From positions 1 through 47,300 of the forward strand of contig NZ_JAPMOU010000042.1 in NCBI RefSeq assembly GCF_028858535.1: DNA of 47,300 bases. The letters are read 5' to 3'. Positions 7,507 to 15,931 of this stretch are shown here, piece by piece. The notes beneath the pieces are model-generated. The model did no database searches and was not told where the DNA came from. It was given only the letters and a program-made list of their open reading frames with translations. The DNA comes from Spartinivicinus poritis (GTDB taxonomy: Bacteria; Pseudomonadota; Gammaproteobacteria; Pseudomonadales; Zooshikellaceae). The stretch's first letter is position 1. Every line of letters begins with the position of its first letter. The translations under genes were made by a program, and so were the position numbers.

Positions 7507-7987
7507 GATACGATTTTACCGAGCGAACGAGAAGCCGTACGGTGTTTTCAGCAACCTATACAAGCGGGAAATTGAGTTTGAAGGTAGGGTTTACCCAACT
7601 TCTGAACATGCATATCAAGCAGGAAAACCTCGTAAGGACTCTGTCAGGGATTGGGTATTAAGTGCACCGTCGCCTTCCTTAGTAGCGATGGCTGCTCATG
7701 GGTTGTACTGGTGGGATGTTCGCCCTGGTTGGTCAAAAATTAAATTTGATCGCATGAAAGCTATATTACTGGCCAAATTCACACAGCACATCGACCTCCT
7801 AGATATCCTCCTATCAACCGGTGACGCCAGATTGGTTGAATCGGCCACTGTAGACAACGACGTCAATCGAACTTGGGGCGAGGTCAATGGTAAAGGCCGA
7901 AATATGCTTGGAGTATTACTAATGGAAGTAAGAGAGGAGCTACGAGCCAAAGAGACCACAAGTAAGAAAAGCGTCCGCAGGGCTTGA
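7472..7987 (+). CDS. NADAR (YbiA-like) N-glycosidase-family protein
   Basis: 171 residues containing a complete NADAR domain (about 14-158). Signatures are FYRANEKPYGVFSNLY, the FEGRVYPTSEHAYQA box with conserved E45, and the C-terminal NRTWGEVNGKGRNMLGVLLMEVREEL. Known NADAR proteins cleave N-glycosidic bonds: YbiA acts on phosphoribosylated riboflavin intermediates, and others remove ADP-ribose from guanine bases as antitoxins to DarT-type toxins. ATG 7472 lies inside the HTH gene with GAGG about 10 nt upstream. It ends 19 nt from the convergent PfkB gene, so it physically belongs with the PRTase cassette. No DarT toxin is in the window. A role in reversing or processing a ribosyl modification made by the neighbouring operon is an inference. 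Confidence 0.82.
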   Translation: MAKRAEEATVNEIRFYRANEKPYGVFSNLYKREIEFEGRVYPTSEHAYQAGKPRKDSVRDWVLSAPSPSLVAMAAHGLYWWDVRPGWSKIKFDRMKAILLAKFTQHIDLLDILLSTGDARLVESATVDNDVNRTWGEVNGKGRNMLGVLLMEVREELRAKETTSKKSVRRA

Positions 7988-8006
7988 AAGGTGAAAGGCA
8001 TACGTG

Positions 8007-9095
8007 TCACGATCCGCAACACTCGAAGGACTGCAGTACCGATAAATCGGGAGAAGGCCTGTACTTTCGAGACCTTTTAGTATAGAGATAATCGTACAGG
8101 CCCTCTTGATACACTACACCTGAAAGATAATCTTGAAGTTCAGACATCTCCGAGAATCGCGATTTGGTAAGTCTGGTAGCGGCTGTAGTGATGTTCTTCG
8201 TTGAGTACTCCGATAAAAGGCCTCTAGCCCCTACTGTCATACAGTTAAATGTCGATAGTACCTGCCCATATGCCAAAGCATGGGCAATACAGGTATAAGT
8301 TATGCCTTTCTGCAATGACGTTCTGTGAAGTAAGGAATGTATAAAACCTGCCGTACACCAATCACCCGCACCTGAGGTATCTTTGATAGTCGGGAGTTTA
8401 TATGCCCCCATAGAAACCCAATCTTTAGTTAGGGAAGACGCTCTAAATTTGAGTCCATCAGCCCCTTTGGTTTGAATTTCTATATCCACTTTACTTAGGT
8501 CAAAAACGTCTAGATCCGGTATACGATCATCTGCATACTTCAACACATTGGTATATTTTAGGATACGTTCAAATAGCTCAGGATCATCTCCCACTGCAGA
8601 CGGCTCAAATACTATAAAAACGCCTTTCTGAGAATACCTTTCAGCAAGCTTATATCCTAGCCTGGTAGGACGATCCAGGAAAAACACATCCGCGTCAGGT
8701 GCAGAGCGAACTTTACCATCGATTACACGTTCGTCGATGCAGAAATTTGGCTTGTGCTTTGTTCCGCATTGAGGACATGTAAAGCTAAATCTATGAGTGG
8801 GGCCGTCATTTCCAGACAACTGGTGCTGATATACTACTGGAGTGCGAAAATGCTTAGACTGCTTTAGGTAAGACGTATTAGCGTTAACCAAACGAAACTC
8901 TTGAAGAAGCCTTTCTCCTGCATGGTCTTTTCCAATGACAGAAATAGGTGTTGCGCCCCAGCCCAGGGAAGCAAGAATGGATAACACATTGCCTGCAGAG
9001 CCACCAAGGGCTGAAGAAACAGCTTCCCCTCTCTGATCGATTAAGATGTCGAGGGCAATTAACCCTGTTCCAACTACTCTTCTATTACTGCGCAT
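8007..9095 (-). CDS. PfkB/ribokinase-family kinase with CxxC insertion
   Basis: 362-residue sugar/nucleoside kinase of the PfkB superfamily. The N-terminal substrate-side motif GGSAGN (31-36) and the ATP/anion-hole signature DTSGAGD (239-245, catalytic base D245) are both intact, so it should be active. Unusually, between the lid strands it carries CPQCGTKHKPNFC (107-119), a CxxC-x8-C cluster with a neighbouring H114 that resembles a zinc ribbon. The C-terminus (about 290-362) extends past the usual domain. It is the last gene of the five-gene minus-strand operon, 24 nt after the preceding stop. PfkB enzymes phosphorylate ribose, adenosine, fructose-phosphates and similar; the true substrate is unknown. 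In context a ribosyl or nucleoside compound linked to the PRTase is a reasonable guess. Confidence 0.8.
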   Translation of the reverse strand: MRSNRRVVGTGLIALDILIDQRGEAVSSALGGSAGNVLSILASLGWGATPISVIGKDHAGERLLQEFRLVNANTSYLKQSKHFRTPVVYQHQLSGNDGPTHRFSFTCPQCGTKHKPNFCIDERVIDGKVRSAPDADVFFLDRPTRLGYKLAERYSQKGVFIVFEPSAVGDDPELFERILKYTNVLKYADDRIPDLDVFDLSKVDIEIQTKGADGLKFRASSLTKDWVSMGAYKLPTIKDTSGAGDWCTAGFIHSLLHRTSLQKGITYTCIAHALAYGQVLSTFNCMTVGARGLLSEYSTKNITTAATRLTKSRFSEMSELQDYLSGVVYQEGLYDYLYTKRSRKYRPSPDLSVLQSFECCGS

Positions 9096-9119
9096 GATTA
9101 GTTACTCTGAGGCAAAGGA

Positions 9120-10205
9120 TTACGCATTAGGCTTTTCAACCAGCCAATTGTGCCACATTTTTATTGGCTCGCTTATAGGTATATCTGGCACATCTTGTGC
9201 CGTACATTGATAACCCATTGTTTCCGTATACATCACTGGAAGATCAAGATCTATAGCCGCAAATAGCATCCCCAGACTTCCGATTTTTCGTCCGGTGGGA
9301 GACAAAATCATCCTCGTTGGATGCTCTGGATACGATTTCAAGGCCTCTGTGCGCCCTTTTTCTATTCGTTTTATAGATTCAAAAACGTCTGTTGGATCCG
9401 ATTCATGAGCATAAATAAAGTCTAGTAGATTCGTGTCCCATTCCTTAACTATCGGTTCATGAAACTTGATTAGAAGATCATCTGCCCGACGAGGATTGCT
9501 CGAGGGAAATGGTAAAATTGGTGCTACTTCTTCCGCATGAATTTTTGAATGGATTTTTCTGAGAGAAGAAAGGTTGTCTTCAGACAACTGAGGTAACCAA
9601 AGCTTTATAGACTGAGTTGCTCCGTCAGTTTCCATATCTTTCTGGAATCCGTGCATATACTCCGCGGAATCACTCGACATAGAGCTAACGTTCAAGGGGA
9701 AGCCCTGATCTTCAGCAATAACTACATGAACATCCATACTAGAAACTTTCTTCTTTTGTTCAAAAACATATTTCACCACTGGGAAGCAGACACCTCTCGA
9801 CATAGTTGTGGCATCAACAATTACATCCGTATAGCTACTCCCATTCATTAAGTTCCCAAGTATTCGGATAGCATTTCGGCCAGCCACGTTTGCTGTATCA
9901 TCAGCTACGATCTGAAGCTCAGGAAACGAAAGTGCACCGTGATTTATCAATTCTTCCAGGCGTGCCTTATTACGAGAAGCAGTTTGATTTAATACAGGAG
10001 AGACTTCTGGTCTGATTTCATTCAAAAATATGTATTTAGGAGGAAGAAACTTGTTTATGGATGAAATCAACTTAGGGAAGTGCAAACATGCGCTATTAAA
10101 TCCTAGTGTACCGATAAATAGGACATTCTTATTTTTATTGCAAAAATACGACTCAAAGAAAGTCTGACACTCTTCTCGATTTTGATGGCTTATTATTTCT
10201 AGCAT
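9120..10205 (-). CDS. Unrecognised Rossmann-like protein of PRTase operon
   Basis: 361 residues, no family recognised with confidence. What can be seen: an N-terminal alternating strand/helix pattern beginning VLFIGTLGFNSACLHFPKL (about 29-47), then DVIVDATTMSRG (about 136-147), and a C-terminal ILSPTGRKIGSLGMLFAA…YTETMGY (299-331). Strand-loop-helix segments with TTxSRG and TGxKxxSxG loops recall nucleotide-sensing CARF-type Rossmann domains (whose motif is TGGTK-M), but this is only a resemblance. No signal peptide or membrane segment. ATG 10205 has AGGA 7 nt upstream and starts 8 nt after the ATPase gene. Likely a nucleotide-binding sensor or effector within the cassette. Confidence 0.6.
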   Translation of the reverse strand: MLEIISHQNREECQTFFESYFCNKNKNVLFIGTLGFNSACLHFPKLISSINKFLPPKYIFLNEIRPEVSPVLNQTASRNKARLEELINHGALSFPELQIVADDTANVAGRNAIRILGNLMNGSSYTDVIVDATTMSRGVCFPVVKYVFEQKKKVSSMDVHVVIAEDQGFPLNVSSMSSDSAEYMHGFQKDMETDGATQSIKLWLPQLSEDNLSSLRKIHSKIHAEEVAPILPFPSSNPRRADDLLIKFHEPIVKEWDTNLLDFIYAHESDPTDVFESIKRIEKGRTEALKSYPEHPTRMILSPTGRKIGSLGMLFAAIDLDLPVMYTETMGYQCTAQDVPDIPISEPIKMWHNWLVEKPNA

Positions 10206-10213
10206 TGCGGATC

Positions 10214-12109
10214 CTATTCTGACACTGCGGACTGAAGACCAGATAAGGTATCTTCAATGAAGCCACCTCTACCTAGCGTTAGGCCATGTGCAATACATGG
10301 AACACCACCAAGTTCTAATAGACACCATTCTTCTTTTTTACATTTGTAGTTGGGAATAAATATTATGGCTTTATACGCAAAAGCAAAATGCAATATTCGC
10401 GTTAACCTTTCTGACCTGTCTAATACTGCATTAAACTCCCTCTGTGGAATTCCTATTGCGTTAGGGCCATCATCCAACGGAGCGTTAGGTGCCATGGTTC
10501 TCTCGACACAACGACTTGCGATAAATTGCACCAGATTCCGCACAGCTGCATGATACGGAAAATCCCATTCGCTAATTATTTTTCTGGCCCTATTCACCAA
10601 AGCTTTATGCTGGGTTAAAGGCGAAAGCTGTGGCTTCTTCCCTCTAATTAGCTGAGCCAAAAGTTCATCTATTAATGCGCCAGAAAGATTTATAAATTGT
10701 TCAATATTGGAGTTGCTTGCATCAGCTAACTTTTCCATACCAAAATAATACGGACGTCCAAAATCATGGAGGAGCTGTATTCTTGCGCCATCAATAACTG
10801 CTGTCCGAGCTTTACGATCTTCTGTAATTGGCTCTTCCCTAAAAACATCTTCACCAAGCAGCGAGAGCTGAGGGGTTTTATTCTTTTCTCGGTTAAGCAA
10901 AATCTTTAAAGCTGCTAAGCTCTCATCCTCAGGAAGGTCCCTGGGGACCCGTTTCTTTATAGCTTCCACTAACGAATCTGAAAATTGCGCTTCGCCTTGA
11001 ATTTTATTAACAATTTTTCGCAACTTATCGATATCTGTTTTACGTAGTGCAGAAGCCTTTGTATCCAGCAACAGCCTCAGATCGTCTATAGATCGCCGTG
11101 AAAACTCAGGAATCCTGGGGATATATCGCTTACATATGTCTCGAGCAATCTTCCTAAATTCTTTTTTCTGATTACTCGAAAGCTGAACTAACTTTAGGAA
11201 ATAGTCGCGGCCAGATGAGGTACCAAACTTAGATTCCACTACGGCATCTGAGGCTAAAACATCTCTGTAGTCTTCAGGGGATACTACATCAGGTCTACAC
11301 ATTACCCAACGGGATATCTGAATATTCCGTTTCTTCAGCCATTCCCTTAACGATACATACTGACTAGGATGGAGTTCATGAGCATCGTCTACGATGATCA
11401 TCGGCTTAAGGGTCACACTACCTTTTCCGTTCCACGATTCTTTATTTGAAACTCGAAAACCTACAATATTTTCGAAGACATCGTATTTTTCGTTAATAAA
11501 ATCAGATGCTAAGGTATTTTCGTCAGGCGCAATTAAAGAAGTCACGGTGCGAAATATTGCAAGCTCTACCTCACGAGCGTGTTCCCTAAATTCAATTGGA
11601 GAACGAGCTCCCATTGAAATGTGCGCAGACTCTGAATCTTCACTAAATAGAACTTCAATATCCTCAATTGGAATCTCAGCCTTTTCTAATTGCCGAAACC
11701 AACCAAGTACCGCTTTTGACTGTACAAATCCTCTTAATAAACTGGATCGGAGTTGCTCCGAGTAGGGTAGTTCCCAGATGCTCCGAAAATTGGAACTCAT
11801 TGGCAGCCGGTAAGCCAACAATACTGGTACAAGGTCTGACAGAAGCTTTAAATCACTTAAAACACCAGCTAACTCGCCGTTAATTTGCTTTGGATTCCGT
11901 GAAATCTCATCCAAAGCATCAAATTCTAATATTCTAGCAATAGTGGTCTTACCGCAACCAGGTGTTCCAACCACAATTGTTAATTTTTCTAGCAATGCTC
12001 CTTGCTCGCTTAGAAAAAACTCGCGTATAGGAGTAGGGCTGACTAAGGGAAGTAGCGCGCTGGCTTCCGGAACATATTCAGTAGCACGTTTAATGAAAGG
12101 ATTATCCAT
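10214..12109 (-). CDS. P-loop ATPase, ORC/CDC6-like AAA+ appearance
   Basis: About 631 residues from the preferred ATG at 12109; an in-frame TTG at 12136 would add nine. The ATG overlaps the PRTase stop by 8 nt and has AAGG about 10 nt upstream. Walker A is GTPGCGKTT (about 48-56) and Walker B is MIIVDDAHEL (about 237-246), separated by a long insertion, with RWVMCRPD downstream in the sensor region. The DD(A)HE Walker B and helical C-terminal half suit the STAND/AAA+ ATPases often called ORC-CDC6-like in predicted prokaryotic conflict systems. No recognisable effector domain is fused. It likely serves as an ATP-driven switch or DNA/RNA-engaging scaffold for the PRTase and kinase. Confidence 0.72.
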   Translation of the reverse strand: MDNPFIKRATEYVPEASALLPLVSPTPIREFFLSEQGALLEKLTIVVGTPGCGKTTIARILEFDALDEISRNPKQINGELAGVLSDLKLLSDLVPVLLAYRLPMSSNFRSIWELPYSEQLRSSLLRGFVQSKAVLGWFRQLEKAEIPIEDIEVLFSEDSESAHISMGARSPIEFREHAREVELAIFRTVTSLIAPDENTLASDFINEKYDVFENIVGFRVSNKESWNGKGSVTLKPMIIVDDAHELHPSQYVSLREWLKKRNIQISRWVMCRPDVVSPEDYRDVLASDAVVESKFGTSSGRDYFLKLVQLSSNQKKEFRKIARDICKRYIPRIPEFSRRSIDDLRLLLDTKASALRKTDIDKLRKIVNKIQGEAQFSDSLVEAIKKRVPRDLPEDESLAALKILLNREKNKTPQLSLLGEDVFREEPITEDRKARTAVIDGARIQLLHDFGRPYYFGMEKLADASNSNIEQFINLSGALIDELLAQLIRGKKPQLSPLTQHKALVNRARKIISEWDFPYHAAVRNLVQFIASRCVERTMAPNAPLDDGPNAIGIPQREFNAVLDRSERLTRILHFAFAYKAIIFIPNYKCKKEEWCLLELGGVPCIAHGLTLGRGGFIEDTLSGLQSAVSE

Positions 12110-13220
12110 CACTAGAATGCCTTTCTCTTCTGACAAACAAAGGTTTCATCACGTGCCCTTTTTTAGTTCCAATGCCAGATTGAGCCCACAAAATTGCAAC
12201 CGTGTTATTTGGCGTATTGTGATCCAGTACTAGCGGCAAACCGCACTGTTTATAACCGTACCAAATTCCTGCCTTCTTATGATTATCTTCAATACCGGGG
12301 TCGTAGCAGTTTGCCAGCATATCTTTTAATTCATCGTCATCTATCTCATCACTAATTACTATGTGATCCGGCAACACATAAGAAAATGAGGAAATATACT
12401 CGAACTCAGACTGCTCTTCCTTGTACTTTCTTAGACTCTCGTCGATTGTCTGTTGTGCTTGACTTGAGGCGAGGTGATGATGAATGAATATCGTACAGTT
12501 TTTTTTCAGCTGGTTTCCAATTCGCTCCATATTTGTTTTATAAAAGCGTGGAATTTTACCCTTCCAAACATTCTTTTGTTCATCATCAGGTCGAATTAAC
12601 GACGACCCCGACCCTGAAAAATCGTCAACTAAACAGACAGCTTCAAATTGCGCTGGTTCATTAGTATAACCTTTCTTTTCTAGCCATTTTTGTAGCTCAG
12701 ACTTAAGGTCATTCCATTTATCTTCTGAAATTTCACTATAGGGAACGACTTGTTCATTTGAAACAGTTCCCTCATTGTATCGTCTAAAAACATCGATTCT
12801 CGCACCATCACTCAATCCAACAAATAGAGTTTTTCTTCTTGATATCTTTAAACGCTCAGTTGCTTCAGAATTAAACCAAGTCTCATAGAATTTAATTCCC
12901 AAAGCTTCTGCTATGCGTGTCCTCATTATCCGTTCTAGAGCTGGCATCATCAAACTTACCAAATGATACATTTCTCGTTGGCTGACAAAAACCAACCTTT
13001 CCTTCACAAATGCATAGGCTTTTCGCTTTCTTCCAAGGGTATCAAATTGGCTAAGCCAATTAAGAAAGGCTATGTGAAATTTAGTCGCGGGCTGAAAGCC
13101 CTGATAGCGATCATACTTAAGGTTAATTAAAAGTTGTAACGCCGGAAATTCTTGGCTAAGTTCCGCATCAGTCCATTCCAGTTGACTCGCAATAAGCCTC
13201 CAAGCGGTCTCTTTCTTCAT
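12102..13220 (-). CDS. Phosphoribosyltransferase-like protein (PRTase-CE type)
   Basis: 372 residues. The diagnostic element is a PRPP-binding loop, AVCLVDDFSGSGSSL (about 194-208), matching the hhhhDDxxxSGxT motif of type I phosphoribosyltransferases: two acidic residues after a hydrophobic strand, then a Ser/Gly-rich loop. VGLSDGARIDVFRRYN (134-149) would provide the partner strand. Residues 1-110 are a helical extension, unlike housekeeping purine/pyrimidine PRTases (about 180-220 aa). Long PRTases next to an ORC/CDC6-like ATPase were described computationally as PRTase-CE in conflict systems (from memory of Aravind-group work). Expected chemistry is transfer of 5-phosphoribose from PRPP to an unknown acceptor, possibly a nucleotide, RNA or protein. 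Start ATG 13220 with AGGG close upstream, 32 nt after the SIS-HAD gene. Confidence 0.75.
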   Translation of the reverse strand: MKKETAWRLIASQLEWTDAELSQEFPALQLLINLKYDRYQGFQPATKFHIAFLNWLSQFDTLGRKRKAYAFVKERLVFVSQREMYHLVSLMMPALERIMRTRIAEALGIKFYETWFNSEATERLKISRRKTLFVGLSDGARIDVFRRYNEGTVSNEQVVPYSEISEDKWNDLKSELQKWLEKKGYTNEPAQFEAVCLVDDFSGSGSSLIRPDDEQKNVWKGKIPRFYKTNMERIGNQLKKNCTIFIHHHLASSQAQQTIDESLRKYKEEQSEFEYISSFSYVLPDHIVISDEIDDDELKDMLANCYDPGIEDNHKKAGIWYGYKQCGLPLVLDHNTPNNTVAILWAQSGIGTKKGHVMKPLFVRRERHSSDG

Positions 13221-13252
13221 CGGCCCTGATTTCCCTATAAGCTATTCAAAGG

Positions 13253-15181
13253 CTATATCAATTGGCTAATTCGATGCCCATCTTTGAATTTAGTAAGATG
13301 TTTTAAATATGACAAGGTGGCTCGAGCCTGTCTATTACCAGGCGGAGCGTAATTCCAGCAGGAAAGCAGAGATGAAGTGACCTTGTCCGCACTTAGCGAA
13401 AGACCACCAGAAAGGAGTTCAAAGTCGTTCCCCTCTTCGTGTCCACTGTCTCCTAATCGTAGGATTTCACTTTTTGGGCACAAGTTAAAATTTTCAGCAA
13501 CAAACTCGATAACGTTTCTTTTTGATGTATTACTATCTAATACATCTACAGAATGACCAGAGCTGAAGACTCGCCATCCAATTTTATCAGTATCAATAAA
13601 CCAGGAACGGATTGCCATGAGAAGCTTTTGTGCTTGAGCGTTACTTTCCAGCCTTATAGTAAACTGGCCCCCCTTCGCCATATCTTCTAAGGGCCTTTTG
13701 GAATGGTATATTGCTATTGAATTAAGCCATTCATATATTTCCTGAAAACCTATATTTGCGGGAGGGGGTTGAACATCTACATTTAACTTCTCTATTACAG
13801 ACCCCCCATAGTAACCAACCCAAATAGAATCATGGTATTTTGTATCAATGGCTTGTCGTAGACATCTTTGAAGAGAGTCTCCTCTCCCAGATGCAACGAC
13901 CAATGTAATCCCTTCTCGCAATAACCTAGAGAGCTCCTCTCTTATTTCTGGGCACATCCCGTCATACCTACCTTCGGTATTGCATAGAGTTCCATCAAAA
14001 TCACTTACAATTGCCTTGATACTAGCGCTACACAACTTCGAATAATAGCGGTGGGATGCATCGACAACTTTAGAGAATTGCTCAGAGTTCGAAGTCGTTC
14101 TACCAATCTTTCGATAAGCAGCTAAACCGTGAGCATCTTCGATGCAAATATCACTATGTAAGTCTTTACTTGGATCCAATTTGTGTATGTCCCGGCCAAA
14201 TTGGGGAATAGTAGGCTGGCCAGGATCTACATCAGATGCCTTTGCAATCGATTCTGTGGCAAATGATGCCATTAACAAACTGGTTATCAATATCTCTTGC
14301 GGTGTTTGTCCTGAAACTCTAAAGACTGCGACAGGGACACCCGCCGGCACTAGTTTCAAAGTCTCCGTAGCGATATTTTCACCAGTGTAACTATTTACTG
14401 AAATAATCAAGGGGGCCTTACTAATATTCACTAATCTCAGGTGTCTGCCATGAGCAAATTGTCTATAGTCTGCAATCTCCACATTTGCCAATGCAGATTC
14501 TGCGAGCTTGGACTCCAGATCGATTGCAAATGGCTTTGTCAGAGTGTCATGGAGTACTAATATCGGTCGAGTTGGGTATTCTAAAATAGCTCTGCAGGTT
14601 AACCACTGATTACGATATTTGCGTAACGAACCAGCATTAAACTCTCGACTTATAAGCTGGTCTGTTTCTTCCGGCCCAAACAATGCTTTATAGAAGAGAA
14701 TGACCGTCGCTATCAGGCTATTAGTAGCAAGATAGCCGTCCTTCTCCCATGGCATGTCATAAGAATAAGTTCTAACAGATCCAGTTTGCTCACTGTATTC
14801 CACAAGAGGGCTATTTTTTTTTAGAGTAACGGCCGCGCACGAGATATCTGCCATAGCCGCCGTTTTAGCCGACGCTAATATGTCAGTATTCTTTCCTTCA
14901 GCAGATAAAAGCATGATTTTAGTGGATTCAAATCTTGCCCCTTTTGTGGCAAACTCCATCGGAGTCATTGCTATAGTGGGAACCCTTTGAGCATATTCTC
15001 TTAGTTCCGCAACGGTATATGCTGCGGAATACGACCCTCCAGACCCCACAACGGCTATATAGTCCTCCACCCAAGAGGCCATGAGCCGTTCTAGTAAACT
15101 AACATTCTGATTGAATGCCCATTTAACTGAGTCTTGGAAAGAATCTAATTCGCTGGAATATGGTTTCCCCAAGGTTTTCAC
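13253..15181 (-). CDS. SIS-HAD fusion protein
   Basis: 642 residues, first gene of the operon. The N-terminal SIS (sugar isomerase) domain has YIAVVGSGGSYSAAY (41-55), the phosphosugar-binding loop, then LLSAEGKNTD (91-100). A second SIS-like half contains DYRQFAHGRH (238-247), comparable with the His-containing active-site loop of GlmS/AgaS-type isomerases. The C-terminal HAD phosphatase of the Cof/sucrose-phosphatase kind has DFDGT (394-398, nucleophile D394), ASGRG (430-434), K554 and GDSGHEEGND (577-586). Together they could interconvert and dephosphorylate a sugar phosphate. Start: the frame opens at GTG 15181, but AAGGGAG is almost adjacent to it; an in-frame TTG at 15172 is better spaced (about 8 nt), so the true start may be there. 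Fusion of SIS and HAD next to a PRTase is unusual. Confidence 0.82.
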   Translation of the reverse strand: MKTLGKPYSSELDSFQDSVKWAFNQNVSLLERLMASWVEDYIAVVGSGGSYSAAYTVAELREYAQRVPTIAMTPMEFATKGARFESTKIMLLSAEGKNTDILASAKTAAMADISCAAVTLKKNSPLVEYSEQTGSVRTYSYDMPWEKDGYLATNSLIATVILFYKALFGPEETDQLISREFNAGSLRKYRNQWLTCRAILEYPTRPILVLHDTLTKPFAIDLESKLAESALANVEIADYRQFAHGRHLRLVNISKAPLIISVNSYTGENIATETLKLVPAGVPVAVFRVSGQTPQEILITSLLMASFATESIAKASDVDPGQPTIPQFGRDIHKLDPSKDLHSDICIEDAHGLAAYRKIGRTTSNSEQFSKVVDASHRYYSKLCSASIKAIVSDFDGTLCNTEGRYDGMCPEIREELSRLLREGITLVVASGRGDSLQRCLRQAIDTKYHDSIWVGYYGGSVIEKLNVDVQPPPANIGFQEIYEWLNSIAIYHSKRPLEDMAKGGQFTIRLESNAQAQKLLMAIRSWFIDTDKIGWRVFSSGHSVDVLDSNTSKRNVIEFVAENFNLCPKSEILRLGDSGHEEGNDFELLSGGLSLSADKVTSSLLSCWNYAPPGNRQARATLSYLKHLTKFKDGHRISQLI

Positions 15182-15250
15182 TCCCTTCTAAAATCAAGTT
15201 TAGGCATTAACCACATTACTTTTCCGCTTCAACTGTCTGCCGACAATCAA

Positions 15251-15466
15251 TGTAGTGGTCCAGTAAAACCCAACAATTTTTTAAGAGGCTTTTTTCAATT
15301 GATGAGCTCTCTCAAATTCCATCGGTGTTTAATAGTTTAAAGCTGAATGTTTTCGTTCGCTGTTATAGTATGTAATGTAGTCCCAGATCGCTTGGCGTGC
15401 TTCATGCTTGGTTTGAAAGCGAATGCGGTGTAACCACTCTGAATTAAGTTTTCGAAATACTCTTTC
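15251..15466 (-). mobile_element. IS3-family insertion sequence remnant (orfB 3' end and one terminus)
   Basis: Read on the minus strand, 15466-15281 encodes ERVFRKLNSEWL, then YYNSERKHSALNY and TPMEFERAH, the classic end of IS3-family OrfB (DDE) transposases. An in-frame TAA interrupts HSALNY/TPMEFE, so even this piece is dead. The outer sequence starting tgtagtggtccagtaaaacc (15251) looks like the terminal inverted repeat. Just inside the coding fragment a run of seven G (15471-15477) ends the similarity; the left two-thirds of the IS is missing. Confidence 0.75.
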
Positions 15467-15552
15467 TGTAGGGGGGGATCCCAGAATTGCCTTTTCTGCT
15501 CATACTTTGGATCATATTATAGCACTTAAGTTGGTTACTGTCGGTAAGCTCT

Positions 15553-15696
15553 TATACTGCCGTTTATAGCGGCTCCGGCTACAAAATAAGTTTGTAACTA
15601 GGTTAGTCTGCAAGGCTGATTCTATCGTTAGGAGCGCTTAGAAAAGAGCCTCAACCCCAACAAATAAAGCTCTTGGTTACAAACTTATTTGTTTAC
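15553..15696 (+). repeat. Palindromic repeat element related to 6.42-6.65 kb
   Basis: It begins with tatactgccgtttatagcgg (15553-15572), nearly identical to 6420-6439. It contains a perfect 14-bp inverted repeat aataagtttgtaac (15585-15598) / gttacaaacttatt (15676-15689) and an inner aagagc…gctctt stem. The right arm shares 18 nt (15678-15695) in reverse orientation with 6600-6617. The two copies bracket the PRTase cassette. No coding capacity. Confidence 0.65.
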
Positions 15697-15899
15697 CTAC
15701 ACCAACATCTTTACAATTAAGGTGAAGTAATCATCTATATTCAATTATAATTCTTGATGAAATTGAGATTAACTTGACAGTTTTTGAATGTTATGTTTTA
15801 GAAATCAATATTTATAGGGTGTTTGGCAGTGCTTTTGTGTATTTATACGAACTACCGTTTTAAATTCCACTATAGAGCAGTTATGTAAAGAATGTTAGT

Positions 15900-15931
15900 T
15901 AAACCTCTGATTATTCAGAGGTTTTTTTATT
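15900..15931 (+). terminator. Rho-independent terminator
   Basis: aaacctctga (15901-15910) pairs with tcagaggttt (15915-15924) around a four-base ttat loop, followed by a run of T. Strong intrinsic terminator for plus-strand transcription; it insulates the NRPS locus from the region to the left. The gene it once served is not evident. Confidence 0.8.

Noticed and set aside
11394-12233. Plus-strand ORFs opposite the ATPase gene
   Set aside because: Antisense shadows of a convincing coding region with Walker motifs; no protein-like features.
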